A stretch of 64,000 bases of DNA from Bacillus pseudomycoides (GCF_022811845.1 NZ_CP064266.1:1302001-1366000), one strand, 5' to 3'; shown: positions 32,148-41,372, numbered from the stretch's first letter. The notes: generated by a model not told the origin, from the letters alone. Program-made: numbers and translations.

Positions 32148-34199
32148 ATGGATCAAACTATAAATCCAAAACTTAAAAAATATAAACGTCTTTTCTTCAC
32201 CGCACTTTTTTCATGCGTTCTTTTTTTCGTTTTTTCTTTTTTTATTATCATTATTGCTGCAAAGATTATGGGACCACCTCCCATTGCTGTTCCACAGACA
32301 AGTACCTTTTATGCTAATGATGATACTGTAATGGGACAAAGTAATGGAATGCAAAAACGTTATAACGTGTCCCTCGACCAAATTTCTCCTTATGTAAGAG
32401 AAGCGACGCTTTCTATTGAAGACCAGCGATTTTATAATCATCATGGTTTCGATATGAAACGAATTGCAGGCGCAATCGTTGCAGATATAAAAGCAATGGC
32501 AAAAGTTCAAGGTGCTAGCACCATTACACAGCAGTATGCCCGCAATCTATATTTAGATCATGATAAAACTTGGAAACGAAAAGCGTTAGAAGCACTCTAT
32601 ACGATTCGCCTTGAGGTCAATTACAATAAGAATCATATTTTAGAAGGATATTTAAATACAATTTATTACGGACACGGCGCTTATGGTATTGAAGCTGCTT
32701 CTCGTCTTTACTTTAATAAATCAGCTAGTGACTTAACATTAGCAGAAGCAAGTATGTTAGCTGGTATCCCAAAGGGCCCTAGTGTATATTCTCCCTATGT
32801 AAAAGAAGAGCGAGCAAAAACAAGGCAGTCTATTATTTTAGATGAAATGGTAGAACAAGGTTATATTACAAAAGGCCAAGCAACCTCTGCAAAAAAAGAA
32901 AAGCTGATGTTTGCTTCATTAGAAACGAAAGAAGTCGCGGAAATAGCACCTTATTTCCAGGACGCTGTGCAAAACTCTCTTCTTCACGATATTGGACTAG
33001 ATGAGCAAACATTGCAACGTGGTGGACTTCGTATTTACACTACACTAGATCCGAAGCTACAAACAATAGCAGAGCAAGCTGTAAAAGGTACGATTCCAGA
33101 AACGACTCATATACAAGCTGCCGTTGTCTCAATGAATCCAAAAACAGGGGAAGTAGTAGCTCTTGTCGGGGGGAAGGATTATAAAGAAAGTCAATTTAAC
33201 AGAGCGATTCAAGCAGCTCGTCAGCCAGGATCTACCTTTAAACCGTTTTTATATTACGCTGCACTTGAAAAAGGATTTACACCTGCGACTCGCTTAAAAA
33301 GTGAATATACAGTATTTACATTAGGCGATGGTGTTTCTAAATATAAACCGAAAAATTACAAAGACTATTATGCCGATGACTTTGTAACGATGGCGCAAGC
33401 CCTTGCAGTATCAGATAACGTATATGCTGTAAAAACACATTTGTTTTTAGGTGAGGATTCTCTTACAAAAACCGCTAAACAATTTGGTATTAAAAGTGCG
33501 CTAAAAGATGTGCCATCCCTTGCTCTTGGTACTTCTCCCGTAAAACCAATTGAAATGGTAAGCGCATATAGTATGTTTGCTAATGGAGGAAAACAAGTAC
33601 AACCAACCTTTATCCGTCGCGTTGTCGATAACGAAGGAAATATTTTATACGACGCACATTTAGAAAGTAAACAAGTGCTCGATAAAGACCATACGTTTGT
33701 AATGGAAGAAATGATGAAGGGAATGTTCAACGATAAGCTAAGTGGTTATGCATCTGTTACAGGACACTCCCTTCTTCCAAAACTATCGCGTACGTATGCA
33801 GGGAAGTCTGGTTCCACAGAAACGGATAACTGGATGATTGGCTTCACTCCACAAATTGTAACGGGTGTTTGGGTAGGATACGATCAGCCGAAATCTATTT
33901 CCAATCCAGCTGAACAAGGCTACGCTAAGAAGATCTGGGCCACTACGATGGAAAAAGGACTAGACGGTCAGCCAAAAAAAAATTTCAAACAACCAAGTGA
34001 CGTTGTTGCGGTAAATATCAACCCGGAAAATGGGAAAGTTGCAACGAAAGGATGTCCTGTTTCTGTGAAAATGTATTTTGCAAAAGGAACAGAACCAACC
34101 GAATACTGCATGGATCATGTTGATGACAAAGAAGAATTTGAGAAGGCTAGCGAAGAAAAGAAAAAAGAAAACTGGTGGAAAAGATATTTCCCATGGTAA
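32148..34199 (+). CDS. pbpG: class A penicillin-binding protein (PbpG-like)
   Basis: A 683-residue bifunctional peptidoglycan synthase. Cytoplasmic basic tail, one membrane anchor (residues 15-38), GT51 transglycosylase domain with catalytic E91 (IEDQRFYNHHGF) and GASTITQQYARNLYL, then a transpeptidase domain with STFK (GSTFKPF, near residue 365), SDN (SDNVYAV) and KSG in place of the usual KTG (GKSGSTETDNW). The ATG at 32148 has GAGGGG nine bases upstream; the ATG at 32139 abuts it. It sits next to ywhD-ywhC-ywhB as B. subtilis ywhE (pbpG) does, which fits a role in spore germ-cell-wall synthesis. Confidence 0.92.
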   Translation: MDQTINPKLKKYKRLFFTALFSCVLFFVFSFFIIIIAAKIMGPPPIAVPQTSTFYANDDTVMGQSNGMQKRYNVSLDQISPYVREATLSIEDQRFYNHHGFDMKRIAGAIVADIKAMAKVQGASTITQQYARNLYLDHDKTWKRKALEALYTIRLEVNYNKNHILEGYLNTIYYGHGAYGIEAASRLYFNKSASDLTLAEASMLAGIPKGPSVYSPYVKEERAKTRQSIILDEMVEQGYITKGQATSAKKEKLMFASLETKEVAEIAPYFQDAVQNSLLHDIGLDEQTLQRGGLRIYTTLDPKLQTIAEQAVKGTIPETTHIQAAVVSMNPKTGEVVALVGGKDYKESQFNRAIQAARQPGSTFKPFLYYAALEKGFTPATRLKSEYTVFTLGDGVSKYKPKNYKDYYADDFVTMAQALAVSDNVYAVKTHLFLGEDSLTKTAKQFGIKSALKDVPSLALGTSPVKPIEMVSAYSMFANGGKQVQPTFIRRVVDNEGNILYDAHLESKQVLDKDHTFVMEEMMKGMFNDKLSGYASVTGHSLLPKLSRTYAGKSGSTETDNWMIGFTPQIVTGVWVGYDQPKSISNPAEQGYAKKIWATTMEKGLDGQPKKNFKQPSDVVAVNINPENGKVATKGCPVSVKMYFAKGTEPTEYCMDHVDDKEEFEKASEEKKKENWWKRYFPW

Positions 34200-34253
34200 T
34201 CCCAATATATCGGCGATTCGATACAACACGGCGCTTACTGCCTGCATAATAAC

Positions 34254-34285
34254 AAAGGCTACCAGAATTCCTCCTGGTAGCCTTA
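34254..34285. terminator. hairpin between convergent pbpG and ywhD
   Basis: AAGGCTACCAG / CTGGTAGCCTT with an 8-nt loop. The T-runs are weak, but the position between convergent genes supports termination of both. Confidence 0.7.
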
Positions 34286-34289
34286 AATG

Positions 34290-34799
34290 TTACTCTCCTA
34301 ATAATGCATAACGCAATTCTTCACTAGATTCATTCCAAATCGCTTCATTATGCTCTTTCAAGAATGTTCCAAGTACCTTTTTAGATGAATCATCCATATG
34401 GTCAACCATGATGTGACGTTTTAATGATTTATCCATCTTGTTTACGTGCTCTGGAAGTGATTTATAACCACGGCGAATTTCACGATCAACTGTCATTTCA
34501 CAAGCTGTTACACCTGCATAATAAGCTCCATGTGCTGTTCTCTCAATCGTTACCCATACGAGCCAATAAGGCTTTCCGTTTGGAACCTCGTCTTTATTCG
34601 TTAAGAATTTAATTCCTTTTTCAACGGTACTACGCGCATGCATTGCCCCGATATCAACGAATGCATTTTGTTCTACTACATCTACGAAAACAGGTGAAAT
34701 ATTTTCTAAACTTAGCGCCCCAACGCCAAAACCACCATGGCCATCCGTTGAATCATTCTTCACGATATTAAAACCGATTTTTTTCTTTTTCTCTGTCAT
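34290..34799 (-). CDS. ywhD: YwhD family protein
   Basis: A 169-residue protein matching the YwhD family of Bacillus, cytoplasmic and of unknown function. Characteristic parts are GFNIVKNDSTDGHGGFGVG, VEQNAFVDIGAMHARS and TACEMTVDREIRRGYKSLPEH. It lies 25 bp downstream of ywhC on the same strand, the conserved ywhC-ywhD order next to pbpG. AGGAGGAATTAC precedes the ATG. No active-site motif can be named. Confidence 0.85.
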   Translation of the reverse strand: MTEKKKKIGFNIVKNDSTDGHGGFGVGALSLENISPVFVDVVEQNAFVDIGAMHARSTVEKGIKFLTNKDEVPNGKPYWLVWVTIERTAHGAYYAGVTACEMTVDREIRRGYKSLPEHVNKMDKSLKRHIMVDHMDDSSKKVLGTFLKEHNEAIWNESSEELRYALLGE

Positions 34800-34823
34800 A
34801 TGTAATTCCTCCTCACTTATGTA

Positions 34824-35498
34824 TTACATTAGCCCAAATATAGGTGCAATGATATTTTCTAAAAATCCTAGTACGTACGGGATTACCACTTGGAAGATTG
34901 GTTGAATTGTGTAACGATCAAGCGGCGTAATAACAAGAATTAATAAAGCAATCGATCCATATTTCTCATATTGCGTCATTTTCGCACGAACATTCGCTGG
35001 TGCTAAATCTTCAATTACACGATAGCCATCAAGTGGCGGAATCGGTAGTAGGTTGAAAACAAGTAAAACAATATTAAGGGTAATAAAAATTTGAAAGAAT
35101 TGACGCAATGTATCTGCCACTGCAAAAGGAATGGCATCTAGTACACCAAATCTTATCAAGCTGTACCAAATCACTAAACCTATCGCGCTTAAAATAAAGT
35201 TACTAATCGGTCCTGCAATCGAAACAAGAATGCCAGCAAGACGTGGTCTTTTAAAATTATACGGATTCACCGGCACTGGACGCGCCCAACCAAATCCAAT
35301 GATTAAAATAGCAATCATCCCTATCGGATCCAAATGGGACATTGGTGATAACGTTAAACGCCCCTGTCTTTTGGCTGTATCATCACCAAACTTATATGCA
35401 ACATATGCATGTGCAAATTCATGCACAGACAATGCAATCACAATAGCCATTGCGACTAATGGTATTTGCTGCAATGGATATACAAAAAAGTTCTCCAT
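34824..35498 (-). CDS. ywhC: site-2 protease-like membrane metalloprotease (YwhC)
   Basis: A 224-residue M50 (S2P, rhomboid-like fold group III) membrane protease with about six segments. The zinc motif HExxH is HEFAH within ALSVHEFAHAYVAYKFGD, and the second ligand motif is the Asp of NLLPIPPLDGYRV, both intact. Such proteases cleave substrates inside the membrane; no substrate is known for YwhC. It is upstream of ywhD and divergent from the tautomerase gene ywhB. Confidence 0.9.
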   Translation of the reverse strand: MENFFVYPLQQIPLVAMAIVIALSVHEFAHAYVAYKFGDDTAKRQGRLTLSPMSHLDPIGMIAILIIGFGWARPVPVNPYNFKRPRLAGILVSIAGPISNFILSAIGLVIWYSLIRFGVLDAIPFAVADTLRQFFQIFITLNIVLLVFNLLPIPPLDGYRVIEDLAPANVRAKMTQYEKYGSIALLILVITPLDRYTIQPIFQVVIPYVLGFLENIIAPIFGLM

Positions 35499-35610
35499 AC
35501 TTCATCTCCTCTTCATTATGTCAAAAAAAGAAAATATTTGTTTTTCCGATTGTTCTTCTTCATAATCCGTTATAATAAGATTGTAACTTACATAAAAGGA
35601 GCGATTGTAC

Positions 35611-35796
35611 ATGCCATACGTAACAGTGAAAATGCTAGAAGGACGCACAGAAGAACAAAAGAAAGCTCTTGCTGAGAAAGTAACTGCAGCAGTAAGCGAA
35701 ACAACTGGTGCTCCAGAAGAAAACATCGTTGTTTTCATTGAAGAAATGTCTAAAAATCATTACGCAGTTGGTGGAAAACGCTTAAGCGACAAATAA
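35611..35796 (+). CDS. ywhB: 4-oxalocrotonate tautomerase family protein (YwhB)
   Basis: A 61-residue tautomerase starting MPYVTVKMLEGRT, so Pro1 becomes the catalytic base after Met removal; Arg12 (EGRTEEQK) lies near the usual Arg11, and Arg39 is replaced by a Glu-rich segment (PEENIVVFIEE). It forms small oligomers and can tautomerise 2-hydroxymuconate; the cellular substrate in Bacillus is unknown. AAAGGAGCG lies nine bases before the ATG. It is divergent from ywhC. Confidence 0.9.
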   Translation: MPYVTVKMLEGRTEEQKKALAEKVTAAVSETTGAPEENIVVFIEEMSKNHYAVGGKRLSDK

Positions 35797-35810
35797 TTTC
35801 AAGTTTCTTT

Positions 35811-35842
35811 AATAAGAAGCAGTCCTCAGACTGCTTCTTATT
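35811..35842. terminator. bidirectional terminator ywhB / ywfO
   Basis: A 14-bp perfect stem (AATAAGAAGCAGTC / GACTGCTTCTTATT) with a 4-nt loop CTCA and T-runs on both sides; the ywfO stop codon is inside it. Confidence 0.88.
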
Positions 35843-37142
35843 TCTTTCCTTCTAATAACTCAATAATTTTCTCTTTATATTTTCCTTTTCTTCCGTCTTC
35901 ATAGATTAAATCATGCGGATAGAAAAGTTTTTGATCTGTTCTCTTCTTACCAGTAATTGCTTCTACAATATCAGATTCACGTGAAAGCTCCCTAAGATCT
36001 CCGTTTGGCATAAGAAGCAAGATTGGAAGCCTCTCTTCTTCTTCTCCAGCACGGTAAAAGTCATACGGTAAATCCGATGTTGAATCAACTACTAAATAGT
36101 ACTCTGGATCGAGTCCAATCTTTTTAAATAAACTACTTAATTCCATCCAATTATCTAAACCATGATTCTCTGTGAATTCTACATATTTAAAGAGATTTCG
36201 GTTCATAAAACGACGACATAAATCACTTAGAATTTGGTCATCTTCATCTTGCCATACTTGGAAATAATAATACATTACATTCTCATCTAGCTTTAAATAA
36301 TCCTCTACTGTTACTTCTTCTTCAAATAAAGAATAGAAATGAACCGGATGATGTTTAAATGTGTAATACTGCTCATGTAATGTTTTCGCACGGTGTAAAA
36401 TCTTTGTTAAAATCACTTCTGCGCTGCGCGTTACGGGATGGAAGTATACTTGCCAGTACATTTGATAGCGACTCATAATATAATGCTCAACAGCGTGCAT
36501 ACCGCTATTTTTAATCACAACTTGATCTCCATACGGGCGCATCACACGGAGTATACGTTCCATATCAAAATTCCCATACTTCACACCAGTAAAATAGGCA
36601 TCTCTTAATAAATAATCCATACGATCTGCATCAATTTGACTAGAGATCATACTAATCGCTAATTTATTATCAGACGTTTTCGCAATTACATCTGCTACTT
36701 TTTTTGGAAACTCTCGGTCTACGCGGCTGAGTACATCATTGATTTCCGTATCACCAACAATAATTTTTTGCGTGAACTTCTCATGATCTAATGAAAAAAC
36801 TTTTTCAAAAGAATGTGAGAACGGACCGTGTCCAACATCATGCAAGAGCGCTGCACATAAACATAATAATCTATCTTCTGCATTCCAATTGGGTCTGCCA
36901 TCAAACACATCATCAATCATACGACGAATAATCTCATATACACCTAATGAATGAGTAAAGCGACTATGTTCTGCACCATGAAATGTAAAAAATGTCGTTC
37001 CAAGCTGCTTAATACGGCGCAAACGTTGAAATTCCTTCGTTCCGATTAAATCCCAAATTACGCGATCACGCACATGCACATATTTATGTACTGGGTCTTT
37101 AAACACTTTTGTTTCGCTGAGTTTGTCGTTTAAATATACCAT
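35838..37142 (-). CDS. ywfO: HD-domain phosphohydrolase (YwfO-like)
   Basis: A 434-residue HD-superfamily protein close to dGTP triphosphohydrolases and SAMHD1. Metal ligands: H64 (RFTHSLGVYE), H101-D102 (LLHDVGHGPFSHSFE) and D167-like Asp in SQIDADRMDYLLRD. B. subtilis YwfO hydrolyses several (d)NTPs. The C-terminal 130 residues form the extra helical and beta part of this subfamily. It lies close to ywhB and, as in B. subtilis, near rsfA. GAGGGTGTCGAT precedes the ATG. Confidence 0.92.
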   Translation of the reverse strand: MVYLNDKLSETKVFKDPVHKYVHVRDRVIWDLIGTKEFQRLRRIKQLGTTFFTFHGAEHSRFTHSLGVYEIIRRMIDDVFDGRPNWNAEDRLLCLCAALLHDVGHGPFSHSFEKVFSLDHEKFTQKIIVGDTEINDVLSRVDREFPKKVADVIAKTSDNKLAISMISSQIDADRMDYLLRDAYFTGVKYGNFDMERILRVMRPYGDQVVIKNSGMHAVEHYIMSRYQMYWQVYFHPVTRSAEVILTKILHRAKTLHEQYYTFKHHPVHFYSLFEEEVTVEDYLKLDENVMYYYFQVWQDEDDQILSDLCRRFMNRNLFKYVEFTENHGLDNWMELSSLFKKIGLDPEYYLVVDSTSDLPYDFYRAGEEEERLPILLLMPNGDLRELSRESDIVEAITGKKRTDQKLFYPHDLIYEDGRKGKYKEKIIELLEGKK

Positions 37143-37249
37143 ATCGACACCCTCCTTCCTTACTGCATTCTTACTTTACATTATAAACGAAATAGGAAAC
37201 AGAAAGAAACGAAAGACTATAGAAATGCATAAAATTCCCCTATATACAG

Positions 37250-37282
37250 AAAATCACCTCCGCTACAGCGAAAGTGATTTCC
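37250..37282 (-). terminator. terminator of siderophore-binding protein gene
   Basis: GAAATCAC and GTGATTTTC pair around a 16-nt partly paired loop, eight bases after the stop codon; the T-run on the minus strand is short. Confidence 0.6.
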
Positions 37283-37290
37283 TTTGTTTA

Positions 37291-38232
37291 CTATTTTCCT
37301 AAAACGAACTCAGCAATTTCGTCTAAGATCATTTCTTTACCAAGTGGGAAGTATCCTTTGTTTAGATCTTCGTTCTTGATTGTGAAGACGTGGTTGTTCT
37401 TAACAGCGTTCATGTTTTTCCAAATTGTTTCTTCTTGGAATTCTTTTAAGCGCTGAGAACCGTCACCAGTTGTAAATACGAATAGGTAATCTGGATTGTA
37501 GTCAATTAATGCTTCTTTTTGTACTTGTACTAACGGTTTATCCATTGGTGTACCTGAAACCGCTGGTAATTTTAAGTCTTTGAATAATACGCTACCGTAA
37601 CCGTAATCACCGTATACACGGAATGCATTTGGATATGCGGCCATTTCCATGAACTTCGCATCGCCAGTTTTTGCAACGATTTTATCATGTAACTTGCTTG
37701 CTTTGTCATCATACTTCTTGAACCATTCGGTTGTTTCTTTTTCTTTACCGAAGATTTTACCTAACTCTTCAAACTTCGGACGCCATTGATCTAATGGAGT
37801 TTGTAACATAACTGTTGGTGCAATTTTAGATAATTGATCATAGATTTTTTCTTGACGGTTGTTCACAAGAATTAAATCTGGTTTTGCAGCAGCTACCGCT
37901 TCAATATTAATTTTGTCGCCCCATGCAGAGCCAACTGGTTGTACACCTTTTAATTTATCTGCAATATGTGCATCAATCTTCTCTTGAGATGTATTTGCAG
38001 TAATGATTGGTTTCATGCCAAAGATTAATAATTCTTCTGTTGAACCACTAAGATCAGCAATTTTCTTTGGATTTGCAGGAATTTTAATTTCACCTTTTGC
38101 ATGTTTTACAGTACGCTCTTCCGTTTTCGCATCTGCTTTCTTCTCTTCTTTCTTATCAGAAGAACAAGCTGCAAATAGTACAGAAGTAACGACTAGTACC
38201 ATCGCTAATAAGACCGCTTTAAATTTCTTCAT
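37291..38232 (-). CDS. iron-siderophore ABC transporter substrate-binding lipoprotein (YfiY-like)
   Basis: A 313-residue lipoprotein: signal peptide, lipobox LFAAC with C23 as the lipid-carrying residue, a charged linker (KKEEKKADAKTEE), then a FepB/FhuD-type binding domain joined by a long helix (ATTEWFKKYDDKASKLHDKI region). Related proteins in Bacillus bind hydroxamate or citrate-type siderophores (YfiY) or petrobactin; the ligand cannot be fixed here. It lies at the end of a minus-strand set of permeases and ATPase, with a 204-bp gap that contains a possible small ORF. AGAAGGAGTGGGAAT precedes the ATG. Confidence 0.9.
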   Translation of the reverse strand: MKKFKAVLLAMVLVVTSVLFAACSSDKKEEKKADAKTEERTVKHAKGEIKIPANPKKIADLSGSTEELLIFGMKPIITANTSQEKIDAHIADKLKGVQPVGSAWGDKINIEAVAAAKPDLILVNNRQEKIYDQLSKIAPTVMLQTPLDQWRPKFEELGKIFGKEKETTEWFKKYDDKASKLHDKIVAKTGDAKFMEMAAYPNAFRVYGDYGYGSVLFKDLKLPAVSGTPMDKPLVQVQKEALIDYNPDYLFVFTTGDGSQRLKEFQEETIWKNMNAVKNNHVFTIKNEDLNKGYFPLGKEMILDEIAEFVLGK

Positions 38233-38318
38233 ATTCCCACTCCTTCTGGATGTGTTTCTCTTATAGGTTGTATATAACTATAAGAAACTACAAACAACAA
38301 TTTATTAATATATATTTA

Positions 38319-38390
38319 TTAATAGTTGTACGTGACCCGTTCTAACGGGCGTTCAACTTCCCAAGGTAAAGTGAGAGGCTCAACGTCCAT
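38319..38390 (-). CDS. possible 23-residue peptide gene in siderophore locus
   Basis: A short frame reads MDVEPLTLPWEVERPLERV and four more residues (TYNY). AGGAGG (38401-38406 on the minus strand) is ten bases before the ATG. That Shine-Dalgarno is in the second arm of an 11-bp hairpin (38398-38408 / 38419-38429) lying just after the ATPase stop codon. The peptide is acidic, has no signal sequence and is not one I recognise. A chance ORF is possible, but the strong ribosome site and position between two operon genes make translation plausible. Confidence 0.4.
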   Translation of the reverse strand: MDVEPLTLPWEVERPLERVTYNY

Positions 38391-38397
38391 TAGAATC

Positions 38398-38429
38398 CTT
38401 CCTCCTATCAAGATATAAATAGGAGGAAG
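38398..38429 (-). terminator. hairpin after siderophore ATPase gene
   Basis: CTTCCTCCTAT / ATAGGAGGAAG with a 10-nt loop, seven bases after the ATPase stop. On the minus strand no U-run follows; instead the second arm carries the Shine-Dalgarno of the small ORF. It may reduce but not stop transcription. Confidence 0.5.
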
Positions 38430-38436
38430 ATTTCTC

Positions 38437-39249
38437 TTATGCTTGTTTGCGTACTTGTTTATTTATCATCGTTAAATCGTAAGTTAAACAAATTGGTTTA
38501 CAGTTTACAGGACATGGAACAATTTGTGCCTCAATTTCAAATACACTGCGAAGCGTTTCACACGTCATCACTTCATCTGGTGTTCCTTGTTTCATTAACT
38601 TACCAGCCTTTAAAGCCACCATATGATCTGAAAAACGAGAAGCGTGGTTTAAATCATGAATAACCATCACGATCGTGCGGCCTTCTTCTTGATTTAATTT
38701 CTTCAACAAATTTAATACTTCTAGCTGATGGGCCATATCTAAATATGTTGTCGGCTCATCTAGTACAAGTAAATCTGTTCCTTGCGCAAGGGCCATCGCA
38801 ATCCATACACGTTGGCGTTGCCCACCTGATAAAGCTTCTGCTGGACGGTTCGCAAACTCTGTCATTCCTGTCACTTCAAGTGCCCAGTGAATATAGCGAT
38901 AATCTTCTTCTTTCAGTGTTCCAAATCCCTTTTGGTGTGGGAAACGTCCATATGAAACAAGTTCAAACACCGTAAGGCCTGTTGGCACTTCTGCAGTTTG
39001 TGGTAAAATCGCCATTTTCTTTGCGATTTCTTTTGTCGGTTGCTTCTCAATTGCCTTCCCATCAAGATATACAGTACCTCGTTTTGCTTTTAAAATACGA
39101 GAAGCTGTTTTTAACAATGTAGATTTTCCGCATCCATTTGGTCCAATAATCGTTGTAATTTTCCCTTCTGGAATTTCCACTGATAATCCATCGATAATTA
39201 ACCCCTCATTATAGCCAACAGATACCGAATCAACCACTAAAGTTGCCAT
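38437..39249 (-). CDS. iron-siderophore ABC transporter ATP-binding protein
   Basis: A 270-residue FecE/FhuC-type ATPase: Walker A GPNGCGKST (about 36-44), Q-loop LPQT, signature LSGGQRQRVW, Walker B LLVLDEPTTYLD, switch His VIHDLNHASR. The C-terminus ends with a Cys-containing stretch (VPCPVNCKPICLTYDL) seen in YusV-like proteins. It lies 15 bp after the second permease gene in one operon and provides energy for uptake. Confidence 0.92.
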   Translation of the reverse strand: MATLVVDSVSVGYNEGLIIDGLSVEIPEGKITTIIGPNGCGKSTLLKTASRILKAKRGTVYLDGKAIEKQPTKEIAKKMAILPQTAEVPTGLTVFELVSYGRFPHQKGFGTLKEEDYRYIHWALEVTGMTEFANRPAEALSGGQRQRVWIAMALAQGTDLLVLDEPTTYLDMAHQLEVLNLLKKLNQEEGRTIVMVIHDLNHASRFSDHMVALKAGKLMKQGTPDEVMTCETLRSVFEIEAQIVPCPVNCKPICLTYDLTMINKQVRKQA

Positions 39250-39264
39250 ACAAAAAGCCTCCCT

Positions 39265-40281
39265 TTATTTTGTCCTCATAAGTAAATAAATGAAATATGG
39301 TGCACCGATTACCGAAATAACAAGACCGACCGGTATTTCAGATGTCGTTAGTACACTTCTTGAAATTAAATCTGCAAATAATAATAGAAATGTTCCAATT
39401 AATGCTGCTGTCGGCAACATAATTTGATGCTTTCCTCCAACGAGGCGCCTCGCCAAATGCGGTGCCATTAAACCAATAAAGCCAATTCCACCCGCAACTG
39501 CAACAGACGCTCCTGCTAAACAAACCGCAATAAATAATAATTTACGTCTTTCTTTCTCTACGTTTACACCAAGTCCAACTGCCGCAGCATCTCCTAAATT
39601 CATTACATTTAATACGTGTGCTTTACGAATCGCAATTGGTAAAAAGATGAGCATCCATGGAAGTACGCTTAATACGAATTTCCAGTCTGTTCCCCATAAA
39701 CTTCCGGCCAGCCAAATCGTGGCAAAACGGAAATCATTCGATGTCATTTTCATTGAAAAAATTAAACTAACTGCACCAAATCCTGCTGCGACTGCGATAC
39801 CAACAAGTATTAAACGAGTTGATGACACGCCGTCCTTCCATGCCAGTACATAAATAATAACTGCTGCCAATATTGCACCGACTAACGCAAAGAATGGAAG
39901 AATGAATACAGAGAGAAGAGTACCAGTTCCAACTTTCCCAAAAAAGAAGTACACGAAAACAACAACAGTTAATCCTGCACCTGCATTAATACCAATAATT
40001 CCTGGATCAGCAAGTGGATTTCGTGATAACCCTTGCAGAATCGCCCCTGACATTGCTAATGCTGAACCAACTAATATCGCAATCACCATACGCGGCATAC
40101 GAAATTCAAATAAAATAACTGACTGATCTTCTGCTCCAAGTCCAACCAATGATTTTAATACGTCTATTGGTGGAATTTTAAACGTTCCTGTATTTAAACT
40201 AATAAGGAATACTGCAACAATTAAACCAGTTAAAATTGTTACAACTGAAATGTTCCTTTTTGTTAAGACGGTTGTCTTCAC
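39265..40281 (-). CDS. iron-siderophore ABC transporter permease (YfhA-like)
   Basis: A 338-residue FecCD-family permease with about ten membrane segments. Typical family text: FRMPRMVIAILVGSALAMSG, ILQGLSRNPLADPGIIGIN and GGIGFIGLMAPHLARRLVGG, the last being the cytoplasmic loop that contacts the ATPase. It overlaps the preceding permease gene by four bases (ATGA). It forms a heterodimer with that permease, as YfiZ-YfhA do. Confidence 0.92.
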   Translation of the reverse strand: MKTTVLTKRNISVVTILTGLIVAVFLISLNTGTFKIPPIDVLKSLVGLGAEDQSVILFEFRMPRMVIAILVGSALAMSGAILQGLSRNPLADPGIIGINAGAGLTVVVFVYFFFGKVGTGTLLSVFILPFFALVGAILAAVIIYVLAWKDGVSSTRLILVGIAVAAGFGAVSLIFSMKMTSNDFRFATIWLAGSLWGTDWKFVLSVLPWMLIFLPIAIRKAHVLNVMNLGDAAAVGLGVNVEKERRKLLFIAVCLAGASVAVAGGIGFIGLMAPHLARRLVGGKHQIMLPTAALIGTFLLLFADLISRSVLTTSEIPVGLVISVIGAPYFIYLLMRTK

Positions 40282-41333
40282 ATTTTCCCTCTCCCTTCAT
40301 TACGTGCTAAGTAGAGGAAGAATGGAACGCCAATTAGTGCTGTGATTGCCCCAATTGGCGTTTCAAACGGCGGATTAATAATTCGTGATAGCATATCCGC
40401 ACATTCGATTAACAATCCACCTAATACAGCAGAACATGGAATAACCCATCTATAATCTGAACCGACAAGAAAACGCGTCATATGCGGGATTACAAGCCCA
40501 ACAAACCCAACGGATCCTGCCATAGATACTGCTGAACCTGTTAACACAAGTACAAGTACAGTCCCGATAAATTTAATTAGTGTTGTATTTTGCCCAAGGC
40601 CAATCGCAATTTCTTCACCGAAGCTTAAAATTGTAATGTATCTCGACATCATAATTGCAATAACAAGACAAACAAGTCCAATGGGTAGGAGCATATCAAT
40701 ACTTTCCCATTTCACACCAGCAACTCCGCCGGCATTCCACATGCTCACTTCTTGAGCCAGGTTGAAGTAAAGTGCGATTCCAGATGAAATCGCTCCAAGT
40801 AATGCACTGATCGCTGCACCTGCTAATGCTAACTTAACAGGCGTTAATCCACCAGGTGAAGAAGCACCAACTCCATATACAATACTTGCACCAAATGCTG
40901 CTCCAATGAATGAAGCAATAACAAACATTAAATATGGTGAATTGGGGAAAAACGCATACATAATTGCAATCCCAAATACTGCCCCATCAGTAATTCCCAT
41001 TAATGATGGAGATGCAAGCGGATTTCGAGTCATTCCTTGCATAATTGCACCGGATACCGCTAGAAAAGCACCAGCAACAACTCCGCCAATTGCCCTCGGC
41101 ATGCGCAGCTCCCAAATTACATTATGATGAGTCAAAGAACCATCAAACTGGAACACAGCTTGCCATACAGTCTGTAAACTAATATCTGCTGCACCAAATG
41201 AAATTGAAGTTGCCATACTTAAAGCTAACAAAATTGTTCCCGCTATTAAAATAATAGAAGCAATAAGCGGTCTACTCTTAATCTCTTTCACATTTACTTC
41301 CTGTTGCTCAATATTCCTCGCGCTTGCTTCCAT
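40278..41333 (-). CDS. iron-siderophore ABC transporter permease (YfiZ-like)
   Basis: A 351-residue FecCD-family permease, first gene of the uptake operon. Family blocks: LRMPRAIGGVVAGAFLAVSG, IMQGMTRNPLASPSLMGITD and GSVGFVGLVIPHMTRFLVGS. About 20 residues before the first membrane segment are cytoplasmic. Two Fur-box-like sequences lie 40-110 bp upstream, so the operon should be induced when iron is scarce. Confidence 0.92.
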   Translation of the reverse strand: MEASARNIEQQEVNVKEIKSRPLIASIILIAGTILLALSMATSISFGAADISLQTVWQAVFQFDGSLTHHNVIWELRMPRAIGGVVAGAFLAVSGAIMQGMTRNPLASPSLMGITDGAVFGIAIMYAFFPNSPYLMFVIASFIGAAFGASIVYGVGASSPGGLTPVKLALAGAAISALLGAISSGIALYFNLAQEVSMWNAGGVAGVKWESIDMLLPIGLVCLVIAIMMSRYITILSFGEEIAIGLGQNTTLIKFIGTVLVLVLTGSAVSMAGSVGFVGLVIPHMTRFLVGSDYRWVIPCSAVLGGLLIECADMLSRIINPPFETPIGAITALIGVPFFLYLARNEGRGKM

Positions 41334-41372
41334 CCCTCAACCATCCTAACCAACAACATATATTTAATAAAA

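Noticed and set aside
35605..35796. Start of ywhB six bases upstream of the ATG at 35611
   Set aside because: Tautomerases need Pro directly after the initiator Met, which only the ATG at 35611 gives.
38331..38355. GACCCGTTC / GAACGGGTC-like hairpin downstream in the small ORF as a separate regulatory RNA
   Set aside because: The stem is only about 5 bp (CCCGT / ACGGG) and better explained as part of the coding frame.
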